In this document: positions 16,574 to 24,682 of the stretch, piece after piece
How positions within the stretch are numbered: position 1 is the first letter of the stretch
How the letters are laid out: every line of letters begins with the position of its first letter
Source: CAZTNW01 sp964614945
GTDB taxonomy: Bacteria; Caldisericota; JANLFM01
Direction of reading: 5' to 3'
Assembly: GCA_964614945.1 (NCBI GenBank)
Contig: CAZTNW010000002.1
Span: forward strand, 310,001-374,000
Length of the DNA stretch: 64,000 nt
Notes under the pieces: model-generated
Seen by the model: only the letters and a program-made list of their open reading frames with translations
Told to the model about the DNA's origin: nothing
Database searches by the model: none
Position numbers and translations under genes: made by a program

Positions 16574-17494
16574 TCACACTTTCTCCGCCGTCTTCTCGCC
16601 CAGCAGGCCCTGCGGACGGAAGATGAGCACGAGGATGAGCACGGCGAACGCAATGCCCTCCCCCAGGAGTGAGTTGAAACTGGTAGCGAAGACTTCGGCA
16701 AGCCCTAGGATGAAACCGCCAAGCATCGCCCCAGGTATGATGCCGATTCCTCCGAGGACAGCGGCGACGAAAGCCTTGAGTCCGGGTAGTATTCCCATGT
16801 ACGGATTGATGCGGGGGTAGGTAATGCCGGCCAGAAGGCCGGCCGCGCCGGCCAAGGCTCCCCCGATTAAGAAGGTGAGCATGATGATCTTCTCGATATT
16901 GATCCCCATGAGTTTGGCGGCATCCTTGTCTAAGGACACGGCCCTCATCGCTTTCCCTGCCATGGTCATCTTAACGATATAGGTCAGTAATGCCATCAGG
17001 ATCAGAGCGACAGCTAAGTCGATGATCTGGTAGTTATTGAGGTGCACTCCGCCGATGATGTATTCCTGGCGCTTCACTATTTCTGGAAAGGCCAGATAGG
17101 ATGGGCCGATAAAAGGCAGGGAAGAGAACAGGTATTCAAGAAACATCGATACCCCCACAGCGGTAATCAAGGCGGAGAGGCGGGGGCGATAACGTAATGG
17201 TTTATAGGCGATCTGGTTGGCAGAAACGGCGATCAGAGCTCCTGCAGCCATTGCGATCAGGAGGGCGCCGAGGAAGACCAGGAGCGGAGAGATCCCTCCG
17301 AACGCTGTGATCAGGTAGGTGGCCGTGAAATATACGGAGTAGGCGCCGATCATCCAGAAATCGCCGTGGGCGAAGTTGATCAGGCGGATGATGCCGTAGA
17401 CCATCGTATAGCCTAAGGCAATCAATGCGTAAATGGCCCCCAACTGCAGGCCGTTGATCAGTTGTTGGACATTAAAGATGGCACCTAAGTCCAA
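16574..17494 (-). CDS. livH: Branched-chain amino-acid ABC transporter permease LivH
   Basis: 306 residues with the LivH signature GLQLGAIYALIALGYTMVYG near the N-terminus and INFAHGDFWMIGAY shortly after. It is a multi-spanning inner-membrane permease. An aaggagg ribosome site lies just before the start and directly after the T run of an upstream hairpin. Confidence 0.93.
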   Translation of the reverse strand: MDLGAIFNVQQLINGLQLGAIYALIALGYTMVYGIIRLINFAHGDFWMIGAYSVYFTATYLITAFGGISPLLVFLGALLIAMAAGALIAVSANQIAYKPLRYRPRLSALITAVGVSMFLEYLFSSLPFIGPSYLAFPEIVKRQEYIIGGVHLNNYQIIDLAVALILMALLTYIVKMTMAGKAMRAVSLDKDAAKLMGINIEKIIMLTFLIGGALAGAAGLLAGITYPRINPYMGILPGLKAFVAAVLGGIGIIPGAMLGGFILGLAEVFATSFNSLLGEGIAFAVLILVLIFRPQGLLGEKTAEKV

Positions 17495-17508
17495 ATGAGA
17501 ACCTCCTT

Positions 17509-17543
17509 AAAAAGGGGGATGCTGGTTAAAACCAGCATCCCCC
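17509..17543 (-). terminator. Intra-operon hairpin between livJ-like and livH
   Basis: A 14-bp stem (GGGGGATGCTGGTT with its complement, 17514-17543) with a 2-base loop, followed on the minus strand by TTTTT. It would terminate most transcripts after the binding-protein gene and let a fraction continue into livHMGF. Confidence 0.85.
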
Positions 17544-17590
17544 ACCAAACCCCTAATTCGAACCGGAAACAGCCTCTCTATCGAGCACTT

Positions 17591-18778
17591 TTACGGTTTG
17601 ATGCTTGTTTTGTAACTCTGGAGGCCATTCTTCATCTCAATGATGACGGCCGATTTGATCGGGTTGCGGTTCTCATCGAACTTTATCTGCCCGGAAGAGG
17701 CCTTGTAGTCGGTTGTCTTCATGGCATCCCGGATCGCTGTTCCATCCGTGGAGTTCGCCCGCTTGATTGCATCGAACATGATGTTGGCGGCGTCGTAGGC
17801 CAAAGCAGCGAGAGCATCGGGATCCTCGCCGTATTTCTCCTTGTAATTCTTCACGAAGTTCTGCACCTCGGGGCGCTGCTCGTCCTTCACAAAGTGATTA
17901 GTGAAGAAGCCTCCTTCTACCGCATCCCCCCCGATCTTGACTAGATCAGGCGAGTCCCAGCCGTCCCCACCGAGGAAGTGACCGGTATAGCCGAGGCCCC
18001 TGGCCTGTTTCGTGATCAGGCCGACATCGTTGTAATAATCAGAGATATAGATCAATTCCGGCCCACCGGCGATGATCTTGGTCAACTGGGCATTGAAGTC
18101 TGTCGTTCCCGTGGGATGGGCTTCGAAGCCGACGATCTCTCCACCGAGTGCCTTGAAGGCATCGCGGAAGAACTCAGAGAGACCCTTGGTGTAGTCGTTG
18201 CCCACATCGAAGATACACGCAGCTTTTTTCACCTTCAGGACGTTGTAGGCGAACTCTGCGCCAGTCTTGCCCTGGAAATCGTCGAGGAAGCAGGCGCGGA
18301 AGATGAAATCTCCGACCTCGGTCACTTTTGGATTAGTCGATGTGGGAGAAATCATGGGGATCTTATTCTGCTGGCAGATGGGAGCTCCTGCAAGCGAGCA
18401 CTTGGACATTACAGTTCCGACGATGGCGACGGCCTTTTCCTGTTTGATTAACCGTGTGTAACCGGCGGCTGCCTCGGTAGGATCGCCCTTATCGTCTGCA
18501 ACTTTCAGGACGATGGTCATGCCGTTTATCCCGCCCTTATTGCCCCACTCCAGGGCGGCTAATTCGACCCCCTGCTTGGTGGACTTCCCGAAGGTAGCGG
18601 CCTCCCCTGTGAGAGGGGCGACTACTCCAACCACGACTTCTTTGACCTGGGTTGGGGATGGACTTGCGGTCTCGCTACTGGTTGGAGTTGAGGTGCTGGG
18701 CCCCGCACACCCGGCTACCATGCCGACCAGTGCTGAGATTAAAATGGCGATAGAGAACAGCTTAACTGCATTCTTCAT
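17591..18778 (-). CDS. Branched-chain amino-acid-type ABC substrate-binding lipoprotein
   Basis: 395 residues. It has a signal peptide with lipobox MVAGC, a Ser/Thr/Pro tether, then a type-I periplasmic binding fold (VVAPLTGEAATFGKS, PMISPTSTNP, YISDYYNDVG). It feeds the LivHMGF channel encoded downstream. It is the first gene after a good sigma-70 promoter and is followed by an attenuating hairpin. Confidence 0.92.
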   Translation of the reverse strand: MKNAVKLFSIAILISALVGMVAGCAGPSTSTPTSSETASPSPTQVKEVVVGVVAPLTGEAATFGKSTKQGVELAALEWGNKGGINGMTIVLKVADDKGDPTEAAAGYTRLIKQEKAVAIVGTVMSKCSLAGAPICQQNKIPMISPTSTNPKVTEVGDFIFRACFLDDFQGKTGAEFAYNVLKVKKAACIFDVGNDYTKGLSEFFRDAFKALGGEIVGFEAHPTGTTDFNAQLTKIIAGGPELIYISDYYNDVGLITKQARGLGYTGHFLGGDGWDSPDLVKIGGDAVEGGFFTNHFVKDEQRPEVQNFVKNYKEKYGEDPDALAALAYDAANIMFDAIKRANSTDGTAIRDAMKTTDYKASSGQIKFDENRNPIKSAVIIEMKNGLQSYKTSIKP

Positions 18779-18813
18779 TCCTAACCTTCCCTCCTCAAGG
18801 TATTTAGAGAATA

Positions 18814-18842
18814 TTTATAGCTCAGATGCTTTTCCGAGTCAA
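18814..18842 (-). promoter_or_regulatory. Sigma-70-type promoter of liv operon
   Basis: On the minus strand, TTGACT (18842-18837), a 17-base spacer and TATAAA (18819-18814) lie about 36 bases before the binding-protein ATG. Confidence 0.75.
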
Positions 18843-18913
18843 TGCTTTTTTAGAAATAATGTGAGGAAGAGGAGTTTAAATCATGCGCAGGAGATAAAGG
18901 AAGCAGACTATGA

Positions 18914-18955
18914 AATGCGAGAGAAGGTCCCCTGCAGGGGACCTTCTCTCGCATT
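18914..18955 (-). terminator. Perfect hairpin downstream of groL
   Basis: A 42-base perfect palindrome whose inner stem is GAGAGAAGGTCCCC. It lies 22 bases after the groL stop on the minus strand, and no long T run follows. It probably ends or stabilises the groSL message and separates it from the liv promoter. Confidence 0.7.
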
Positions 18956-18977
18956 CTTCTCAATTGCTTCTCGTAGC

Positions 18978-20594
18978 TTAGTATTCTGGCGGCATCGGGG
19001 GAGGGCTCGGTTTTTCCTTTTCGGGTTTTTCCACCACGGCAGCCTCAGTGGTCAGGATCATAGATGCGATAGATTCAGCGTTTTGTAGAGCGGAACGCGT
19101 GACTTTGAGCGGATCGATAATCCCGGCCTTGAACATATCTTCGTACTTCATGGTAAGGGCGTTGAACCCCTGGTTGTGGGGCAGGTCCTTTACCTTCTCC
19201 ACGACTACGGAGCCTTCCAAGCCGGCGTTCTCGGCAATCAGGCGGAGCGGCTCTTCCAGGGAGCGCTTGACGATATTGGCACCGGTCTGCTCGTCGCCGT
19301 GCAGTTTCAGTTCCTCCATTTTGGGCAGGATATTTATCAGCACCACACCACCACCGGCGACCACACCCTCTTCGACCGCGGCCTTGGTGGCCGAAACCGC
19401 GTCCTCAATCCGATGTTTGCGTTCCTTCATCTCGGTCTCGGTCGCCGCTCCGACTTTGATTACAGCTACCCCACCTGCCAGCTTAGCCAACCGCTCCTGC
19501 AGTTTCTCCCGGTCGTAATCGGAGTCCGTATCCTCTATCTGGCGACGGATCTGGCCGATCCTCTTCTTGATCTCCTCAGGGTCTCCCTTTCCTCCTACGA
19601 TCGTGGTGTTGTCTTTGTCCACCTTGACCTGGCGGGCCTCTCCCATCATGTCGAGGGTGACGTTCTCGAACTTGATCCCGATCTCCTCGGTGACGACCTG
19701 ACCCTTAGTGAGGATAGCAATATCCTGCAGCATGGCCTTGCGCCGATCACCGAAGCCGGGGGCCTTCACTGCGACGCAGCGGAAAGAGCCGCGCATCCTG
19801 TTGAGAACCATGGTGGCGAGAGCTTCGCCCTCGACGTCGTCGGCGATCACGAGAAACGGGCGCCCCTTGTTGGCTAACTTCTCTAAGACAGGAAGAAACT
19901 CCGTTACAGAGGAAATCTTCTTATCGGTGATGAAGATGAGGGGGTCGTCTAGCTCGACCGTCATCCTCTCGGTGTCAGTGACGAAATAGGGAGAGACATA
20001 GCCGCGGTCGAACTGCATGCCCTCGACGAAATCGAGAGTGATATCCAGGCTCTGAGCCTCTTCCACAGTGATCACGCCGTCCTTGCCGACTTTTTCCATG
20101 GCATCGGCGATCACCGAACCAATCTTGTCGTCCTTAGAGGAAATCGAGGCCACCTGGGCAATGGACTGCTTGTCTTCCACAGGCTTGGAGAGCTTCTTCA
20201 TTTCTTCCACGGCCTTGACCACGGCCGCATCCATTCCGCGCTTAAGAGCCAGGGGGTTCGCCCCGGCCACGACATTCCGCAGGCCGTCTCGAATCATGGC
20301 CTGGGCGAAGATGGTGGCAGTGGTGGTCCCGTCCCCGGCCACATCCTGAGTCTTTGTCGCTACTTCCTTAACCAGCTGGGTCCCCAGGTTCTCGAAGGGG
20401 TTCTCCAGGTCGATCTCTTTGGCGATGGTCACCCCGTCGTTCGTGATCGTGGGGGGTCCGAATTTTTTCTCAAGGACAACGTAGCGCCCCCTGGGGCCGA
20501 GGGTAATCTTCACGGCGTCGGCCAGAGCATTCACACCGCGCTCTAAGGCCCGACGCCCTTCTTCATCGTATACTAACTGCTTGGCAGTAGCCAT
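18978..20594 (-). CDS. groL: Chaperonin GroEL (60 kDa)
   Basis: 538 residues and full length, with TLGPRGRYVVLEKKFG, the ATP-binding VAGDGTTTATI and GGVAVIKVGAATETEMKE all intact. It forms the 14-mer that folds client proteins with GroES. The C-terminal tail is Pro/Lys/Glu-rich (EKEKPSPPPMPPEY) instead of the common Gly-Gly-Met repeats. It lies 13 bases after groS with a good aaggagg site. Confidence 0.98.
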   Translation of the reverse strand: MATAKQLVYDEEGRRALERGVNALADAVKITLGPRGRYVVLEKKFGPPTITNDGVTIAKEIDLENPFENLGTQLVKEVATKTQDVAGDGTTTATIFAQAMIRDGLRNVVAGANPLALKRGMDAAVVKAVEEMKKLSKPVEDKQSIAQVASISSKDDKIGSVIADAMEKVGKDGVITVEEAQSLDITLDFVEGMQFDRGYVSPYFVTDTERMTVELDDPLIFITDKKISSVTEFLPVLEKLANKGRPFLVIADDVEGEALATMVLNRMRGSFRCVAVKAPGFGDRRKAMLQDIAILTKGQVVTEEIGIKFENVTLDMMGEARQVKVDKDNTTIVGGKGDPEEIKKRIGQIRRQIEDTDSDYDREKLQERLAKLAGGVAVIKVGAATETEMKERKHRIEDAVSATKAAVEEGVVAGGGVVLINILPKMEELKLHGDEQTGANIVKRSLEEPLRLIAENAGLEGSVVVEKVKDLPHNQGFNALTMKYEDMFKAGIIDPLKVTRSALQNAESIASMILTTEAAVVEKPEKEKPSPPPMPPEY

Positions 20595-20607
20595 TTTCGC
20601 TTCCTCC

Positions 20608-20901
20608 TTACTCTTCGATGACGGCGAGAATGTCCCGCTCGCTCAGAATCAGGTATTCCTCACCCTCAAGTTTGACTTCTGTCCCGCCATATTTGGCGAA
20701 GATCACGGTGTCGCCAACCCTTACGTCCAGGGGAATGCGCTCCCCGGTCTGCTCGTTAATGCGCCCAGTACCAACAGAGATTATGCTCCCTTTTTGTGGT
20801 TTTTCCTTGGCCGTATCAGGGAGGACAATCCCCGACTTGGTGCGCTCTTCGCTTTCCAGGACCTTAACTACAACGCGGTCCCCAAGCGGTTTTAAATTCA
20901 T
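20608..20901 (-). CDS. groS: Co-chaperonin GroES (10 kDa)
   Basis: 97 residues, MNLKPLGDRVVVK to the end, standard for GroES, including the mobile loop region ERTKSGIVLPD. The ATG at 20901 has an aaggaggga site; the longer frame upstream is not GroES-like. It is the first gene of the groSL operon under CIRCE control. Confidence 0.97.
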   Translation of the reverse strand: MNLKPLGDRVVVKVLESEERTKSGIVLPDTAKEKPQKGSIISVGTGRINEQTGERIPLDVRVGDTVIFAKYGGTEVKLEGEEYLILSERDILAVIEE

Positions 20902-20926
20902 GAAAAATCCCTCCTTAAAACATGTT

Positions 20927-20955
20927 GATTTAGGATATTTTAGCACTCCTGTCAA
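20927..20955 (-). promoter_or_regulatory. Sigma-70-type promoter of groSL
   Basis: On the minus strand, TTGACA (20955-20950), a 17-base spacer and TAAATC (20932-20927). The -35 box lies inside the spacer of the CIRCE element, so HrcA binding would block polymerase directly. Confidence 0.55.
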
Positions 20956-20966
20956 GAGAGTGCTAA
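20940..20966. promoter_or_regulatory. CIRCE operator (HrcA-binding site)
   Basis: TTAGCACTC, nine bases, GAGTGCTAA: a perfect match to the CIRCE consensus, 38 bases upstream of groS. It implies heat-shock control by an HrcA repressor encoded elsewhere. Confidence 0.96.
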
Positions 20967-21228
20967 ATAGCAATAACAAAAATTTTTCCTGTATAGGTTT
21001 TAAGACCCATGAACGGATGTGTCGTCTTGATGCGTATAAGGTCATGGCAGAGGTTAGGGTCTAAAAAAGGCCAGGGCAAGGAGATCGAGGCCGGAGAGCA
21101 GGCAGTGCCTGACGCCGATGCCTGACCCAGGCTTTAAAGATTCTACCTGAAGAGAGGAAATTCTCGGAAGGCAGTGGTTAAGAATCAGGTTTCCGGGAGC
21201 AGGCAGGATGATATGCAGGGCTTATTAA

Positions 21229-22539
21229 TCAGGAAGCGAGGAACACCTGAGCGCCGGTATCCTTTGCCAACTCCTCCACCCGCTGCCCCCGTAGGTCCTC
21301 TCCCGAGGAGAATGGCTCCCCCGGCAAAAGAACCCAATCCCACCTCCTCCCGCTTTCCGTCAAGGTCTGATGGAAATCGTCCACTGTGAGCAGGCCGGCC
21401 ACGCGGATGGAGCCTCCGAAGAAACGGGATCGAACGGATAATAATTGCTCCTCGCGTCCCACTCTATCTCTGGCCAGTTGGACGAGCGGCCGAGCCAAGG
21501 AACTTGTGAGCCAACAACCATTGCCGCTGGACGGAAGTCGGGCGATCACCCGGCGCAACCTGTTTATGTCCAGATCCCGCGAGAAGACAGCCCCGCTCTT
21601 TTCGCCGGCCCTTTTTCTTACATTCATAACCAAGGTACGCTCGCCCCTTTTAACGAGGAGACGAGGGTCCTCTCCCGCCTCCATCATGTGATAGCAATCC
21701 CAGCGTGAGAAAGGAGATAAATCGCCGACTTGCAGGATAATGTCACCCTGGAGGAGGCCGGCTTTTTCTGCCGGGCTCTCGAGCAGCGTCCCTTCCACCT
21801 CGGCCTTCAGGTTCGAAAGAAGTGGTGGCTCGAGGACAAGGGGAACCCGAAGTGCCATTCGCCAGGAAGACAAAGAGCGCTTCAGTTCTCGCCATTTTTT
21901 CATATTGGCCCGTAGCTCACCGGGGCCGATTCTGGAGATACCCGGCAGGAGCAAACGAATAAATGAGGCTCCCCATTCTTCCACTTTTCTCAAAGAGGCA
22001 GGGAGCTCTGGAAGGAAAGGTTGAGCTAAAAGGAAGGAAGCCTGAAAGCGGAGATGCTGCTGCTTTAGCAGCTCAAAATTCGCTATGGTTCTTCCCGGAT
22101 TGAGGTCTCCGAGAAAACGAACCCTGGCTTCTTCAACCAGGGAGTTGAAGGAGATGATCAGCTCGATCGGCTCCAGCTCCTTGAGGAAGGCCTGGACCTT
22201 CTCTGAGAGCAGGGTGCCGTTCGTAGTCAGCTGAATTGGGGTTCCCGGCAGGGATTCTCTCAATTCCCGCAGGATGAATAGGGCATCGGGATGGAAAAGA
22301 GGTTCTCCCTCCACGAAGCGGCTCGCGGATTCGCCAATGATGACGGCTTTCCCCCGGTCGAGAAAAGAGATCCTGTTCAGGATCTCTTTTTTTCCCAGGA
22401 AGGGGATTGCGATTAACTTGAGCCCCGGAGGATTGTAGCGGTTGGAACAAAAATAGCAGGAGAGATTGCACGCGCTGCCCAGAGGGAAGACATTCCCCTT
22501 TCTGATGGAGGCTCTCAGCTGCTTCTCCTCTTTGTTCAT
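21229..22539 (-). CDS. Radical SAM protein with internal PDZ domain and DUF512-like C-terminus
   Basis: 436 residues. The radical SAM cluster motif CNLSCYFC (Cys 24, 28, 31) is followed by a TIM-barrel-like region with QLTTNGTLL and LIISFNS, then a PDZ segment near 245-310 (SPAEKAGLLQGDIILQVG). The C-terminal domain holds FFGGSIRVAGLLTVDDFHQ and resembles DUF512. Known DUF512 proteins have PDZ first, then radical SAM, then DUF512; here radical SAM comes first. The reaction is unknown. It is adjacent to tsaD with no gap. Confidence 0.7.
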   Translation of the reverse strand: MNKEEKQLRASIRKGNVFPLGSACNLSCYFCSNRYNPPGLKLIAIPFLGKKEILNRISFLDRGKAVIIGESASRFVEGEPLFHPDALFILRELRESLPGTPIQLTTNGTLLSEKVQAFLKELEPIELIISFNSLVEEARVRFLGDLNPGRTIANFELLKQQHLRFQASFLLAQPFLPELPASLRKVEEWGASFIRLLLPGISRIGPGELRANMKKWRELKRSLSSWRMALRVPLVLEPPLLSNLKAEVEGTLLESPAEKAGLLQGDIILQVGDLSPFSRWDCYHMMEAGEDPRLLVKRGERTLVMNVRKRAGEKSGAVFSRDLDINRLRRVIARLPSSGNGCWLTSSLARPLVQLARDRVGREEQLLSVRSRFFGGSIRVAGLLTVDDFHQTLTESGRRWDWVLLPGEPFSSGEDLRGQRVEELAKDTGAQVFLAS

Positions 22540-23544
22540 TCAGCTTTCCAGGGTCAGGTTCGGATCGATGTCAGCGGATAAGGAGAGAAATTTTCCCTGT
22601 TGTGCGGAGGCAATTCCAGCACGGGTGATCATCAGGGCATTGTCCGTGCAGAGGTCATGGGGAGGAATCCACAGTCGCACGCCCTCCTGCTCCGATAATA
22701 GACCCATCTCTTTCCTCAAAGTCGAGTTGGCCGCCACTCCGCCGCAGGCGATCAGGTTTTTCACTCCGCTGAGGCGGAGGGCGCGCCGGGTTTTCAAAAC
22801 TAGGGCATCCACGACGGCTTTCTGGAAAGAGGCGCAGAGGTCGGCAAGTGGAACCTGATGCCCCGCCTGCTGCCTATTCTGCACATGGTAGATCACGGAA
22901 GTCTTCAAACCGGAGAAGGAAAAATCGAGGGGATTTTCGCTTTCCCCGACTGGGAAAGCCCTATAAGAAGGATCTCCCTTGGATGCCAGGCGCTCGATCT
23001 CCGGGCCTCCCGGATAGGAAAGGCCGAGAAAACGAGCAATTTTATCCAGCGTTTCCCCGGCGGCATCATCTCTCGTCGAGCCGAGGCATTTGAACTCTTC
23101 TGCTTCATTTAGGAGCACGAGTTCGGTGTGCCCGCCAGAGACGATCAGGGCCAGGGCCGGAAGGGATATCTCTTTTTCGATGAAAGCGGCGTAAACATGG
23201 CCGGCCAGGTGATTCACACCGAAGAGGGGAATGCCGAGGCTCAAGGAAAGCGCTCTGGCGGTCTCCATCCCCACGAGCAGAGCTCCTACAAGTCCGGGGC
23301 CGCGGGTTACAGCGACCGCCCGCACTTCCTCTCTCTTCCGCTGGCTCTTTCTAAAGATTTCCTCCAGAAGAGGGATCAGGATCTCCAGGTGCCTTCTCGA
23401 TGCCAGCTCGGGGACAATCCCGCCGTAGGCTTGATGAAGGTCGGTTTGCGAAGATACAAGCGATGCCATGAATCCGCTTTCCTGTTCGAGCAGTGCTACC
23501 GCCGTCTCGTCGCAGGAAGTTTCAATCCCCAGGAAAAGGCTCAC
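22540..23544 (-). CDS. tsaD: tRNA N6-adenosine threonylcarbamoyltransferase TsaD
   Basis: 334 residues beginning at GTG (VSLFLGIETSCDETAVA). The metal-binding NHLAGHVYAA histidines, SGGHTELVL and the C-terminal ACGGVAANSTLR are intact. It is the catalytic subunit for t6A37 in tRNA, working with TsaB and TsaE encoded at 8.9-10 kb. A longer frame upstream lacks family sequence and would overlap the aldolase gene. Confidence 0.95.
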   Translation of the reverse strand: MSLFLGIETSCDETAVALLEQESGFMASLVSSQTDLHQAYGGIVPELASRRHLEILIPLLEEIFRKSQRKREEVRAVAVTRGPGLVGALLVGMETARALSLSLGIPLFGVNHLAGHVYAAFIEKEISLPALALIVSGGHTELVLLNEAEEFKCLGSTRDDAAGETLDKIARFLGLSYPGGPEIERLASKGDPSYRAFPVGESENPLDFSFSGLKTSVIYHVQNRQQAGHQVPLADLCASFQKAVVDALVLKTRRALRLSGVKNLIACGGVAANSTLRKEMGLLSEQEGVRLWIPPHDLCTDNALMITRAGIASAQQGKFLSLSADIDPNLTLES

Positions 23545-23555
23545 TCTGTCCTCAC

Positions 23556-24584
23556 TTAGGAGTGAAGTAAATCCCCGAGGACTTGAGAGGCGTAATGAGC
23601 CTCCGCGAAAGAGACGTCTTTGTGTGTGACCAATCGTACCCGCCAATCATCGAAGGGCAGGCAGAGAACTCCCCTTTCCTCTAACTTGCACACAAGCTCG
23701 GCCGCAGAGGGATCCTTCAGGCGGAAAATGACGATATTCGTTTGTGGCCTGTTCCAACCCTCCTCGACCAGGGGAGAGCCCTCTATTCTTTCAGCTAAGA
23801 TCCGCGCTTTGGCGTGATCTTCCTCCAGGCGCTCCATCATCTCCTCGAGCGCAACCAAACCACAGGCGGCGAGTACCCCGACCTGTCTCATTCCTCCCCC
23901 GTAGAGTTTGCGCACGGTGCGAGCCTGTTCAATGAATTCCTTGCCCCCCACCAGTAGCGAGCCAACCGGGCAGGAGAGACCCTTGGATAGACAGAACATT
24001 AATCCCTCGAGAGGGCGGGCGTACTCCCTTGCCGATACACCGGAGGCCACAACAGCATTGAAAATACGGGCCCCATCCATGTAAACCTTCGCCGATCGGG
24101 AGTAGGCTATTCTGGAGATCTCCTCGATCACGGCGAGAGGATAAATAGTCCCGCCTGCAGCCATTGAGGTTTGCTCAAGGCATACGAGCTTCGTCTGGGG
24201 CACGTGATAATCATCGATTGGCCTGAATAACGGAAGGAGATCGCAGGGTTGGATGATGCCGCCCACTCCTTTGGCCAACCGGGTTTGAACCTGGGCCAGG
24301 GCGGCTAAGCCCCCGACCTCGAAGAGGAAAATGTGAGACTGTTCCTCCAGGATCACCTCGCTTCCGCGAGACGCGAGCACGCGAACGGCAATCTGGTTTG
24401 CCATCGTACCCGAGGGCACAAAGAGGGAAGCTTCCTTGCCACAAAGCTCGGCGGCCTGCTCTTCCAGCTTGCGCACCGTGGGATCCTCCCCGAAGACATC
24501 ATCCCCCACCTCCGCCTCGTACATTGCCTTCCTCATTTTCTCGGTTGGCTTGGTTACGGTATCCGAGCGTAAATCAACTCGCAT
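23556..24584 (-). CDS. Low-specificity L-threonine aldolase (PLP-dependent)
   Basis: 342 residues beginning MRVDLRSDTVTKPT, the family signature. GDDVFGEDPTV and the PLP-lysine region CLSKGLSCPVGSLL follow in the expected order. It cleaves L-threonine or L-allo-threonine to glycine and acetaldehyde. It lies just upstream of tsaD on the same strand. Confidence 0.92.
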   Translation of the reverse strand: MRVDLRSDTVTKPTEKMRKAMYEAEVGDDVFGEDPTVRKLEEQAAELCGKEASLFVPSGTMANQIAVRVLASRGSEVILEEQSHIFLFEVGGLAALAQVQTRLAKGVGGIIQPCDLLPLFRPIDDYHVPQTKLVCLEQTSMAAGGTIYPLAVIEEISRIAYSRSAKVYMDGARIFNAVVASGVSAREYARPLEGLMFCLSKGLSCPVGSLLVGGKEFIEQARTVRKLYGGGMRQVGVLAACGLVALEEMMERLEEDHAKARILAERIEGSPLVEEGWNRPQTNIVIFRLKDPSAAELVCKLEERGVLCLPFDDWRVRLVTHKDVSFAEAHYASQVLGDLLHS

Positions 24585-24641
24585 GCTCTTTTCTCCTCAG
24601 GCAATTTTTTATGATTGTAGCGTTTTTTATTAGCATAAATG

Positions 24642-24670
24642 AAAAGGGCAGCCTTCAAGGCTGCCCTTTT
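24642..24670 (-). terminator. Terminator of aminotransferase gene
   Basis: An AAAAGGGCAGCC stem with its complement and a short loop lies directly after the aminotransferase stop on the minus strand, ending in TTTT. Confidence 0.85.
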
Positions 24671-24682
24671 CAAATCAGGGGC

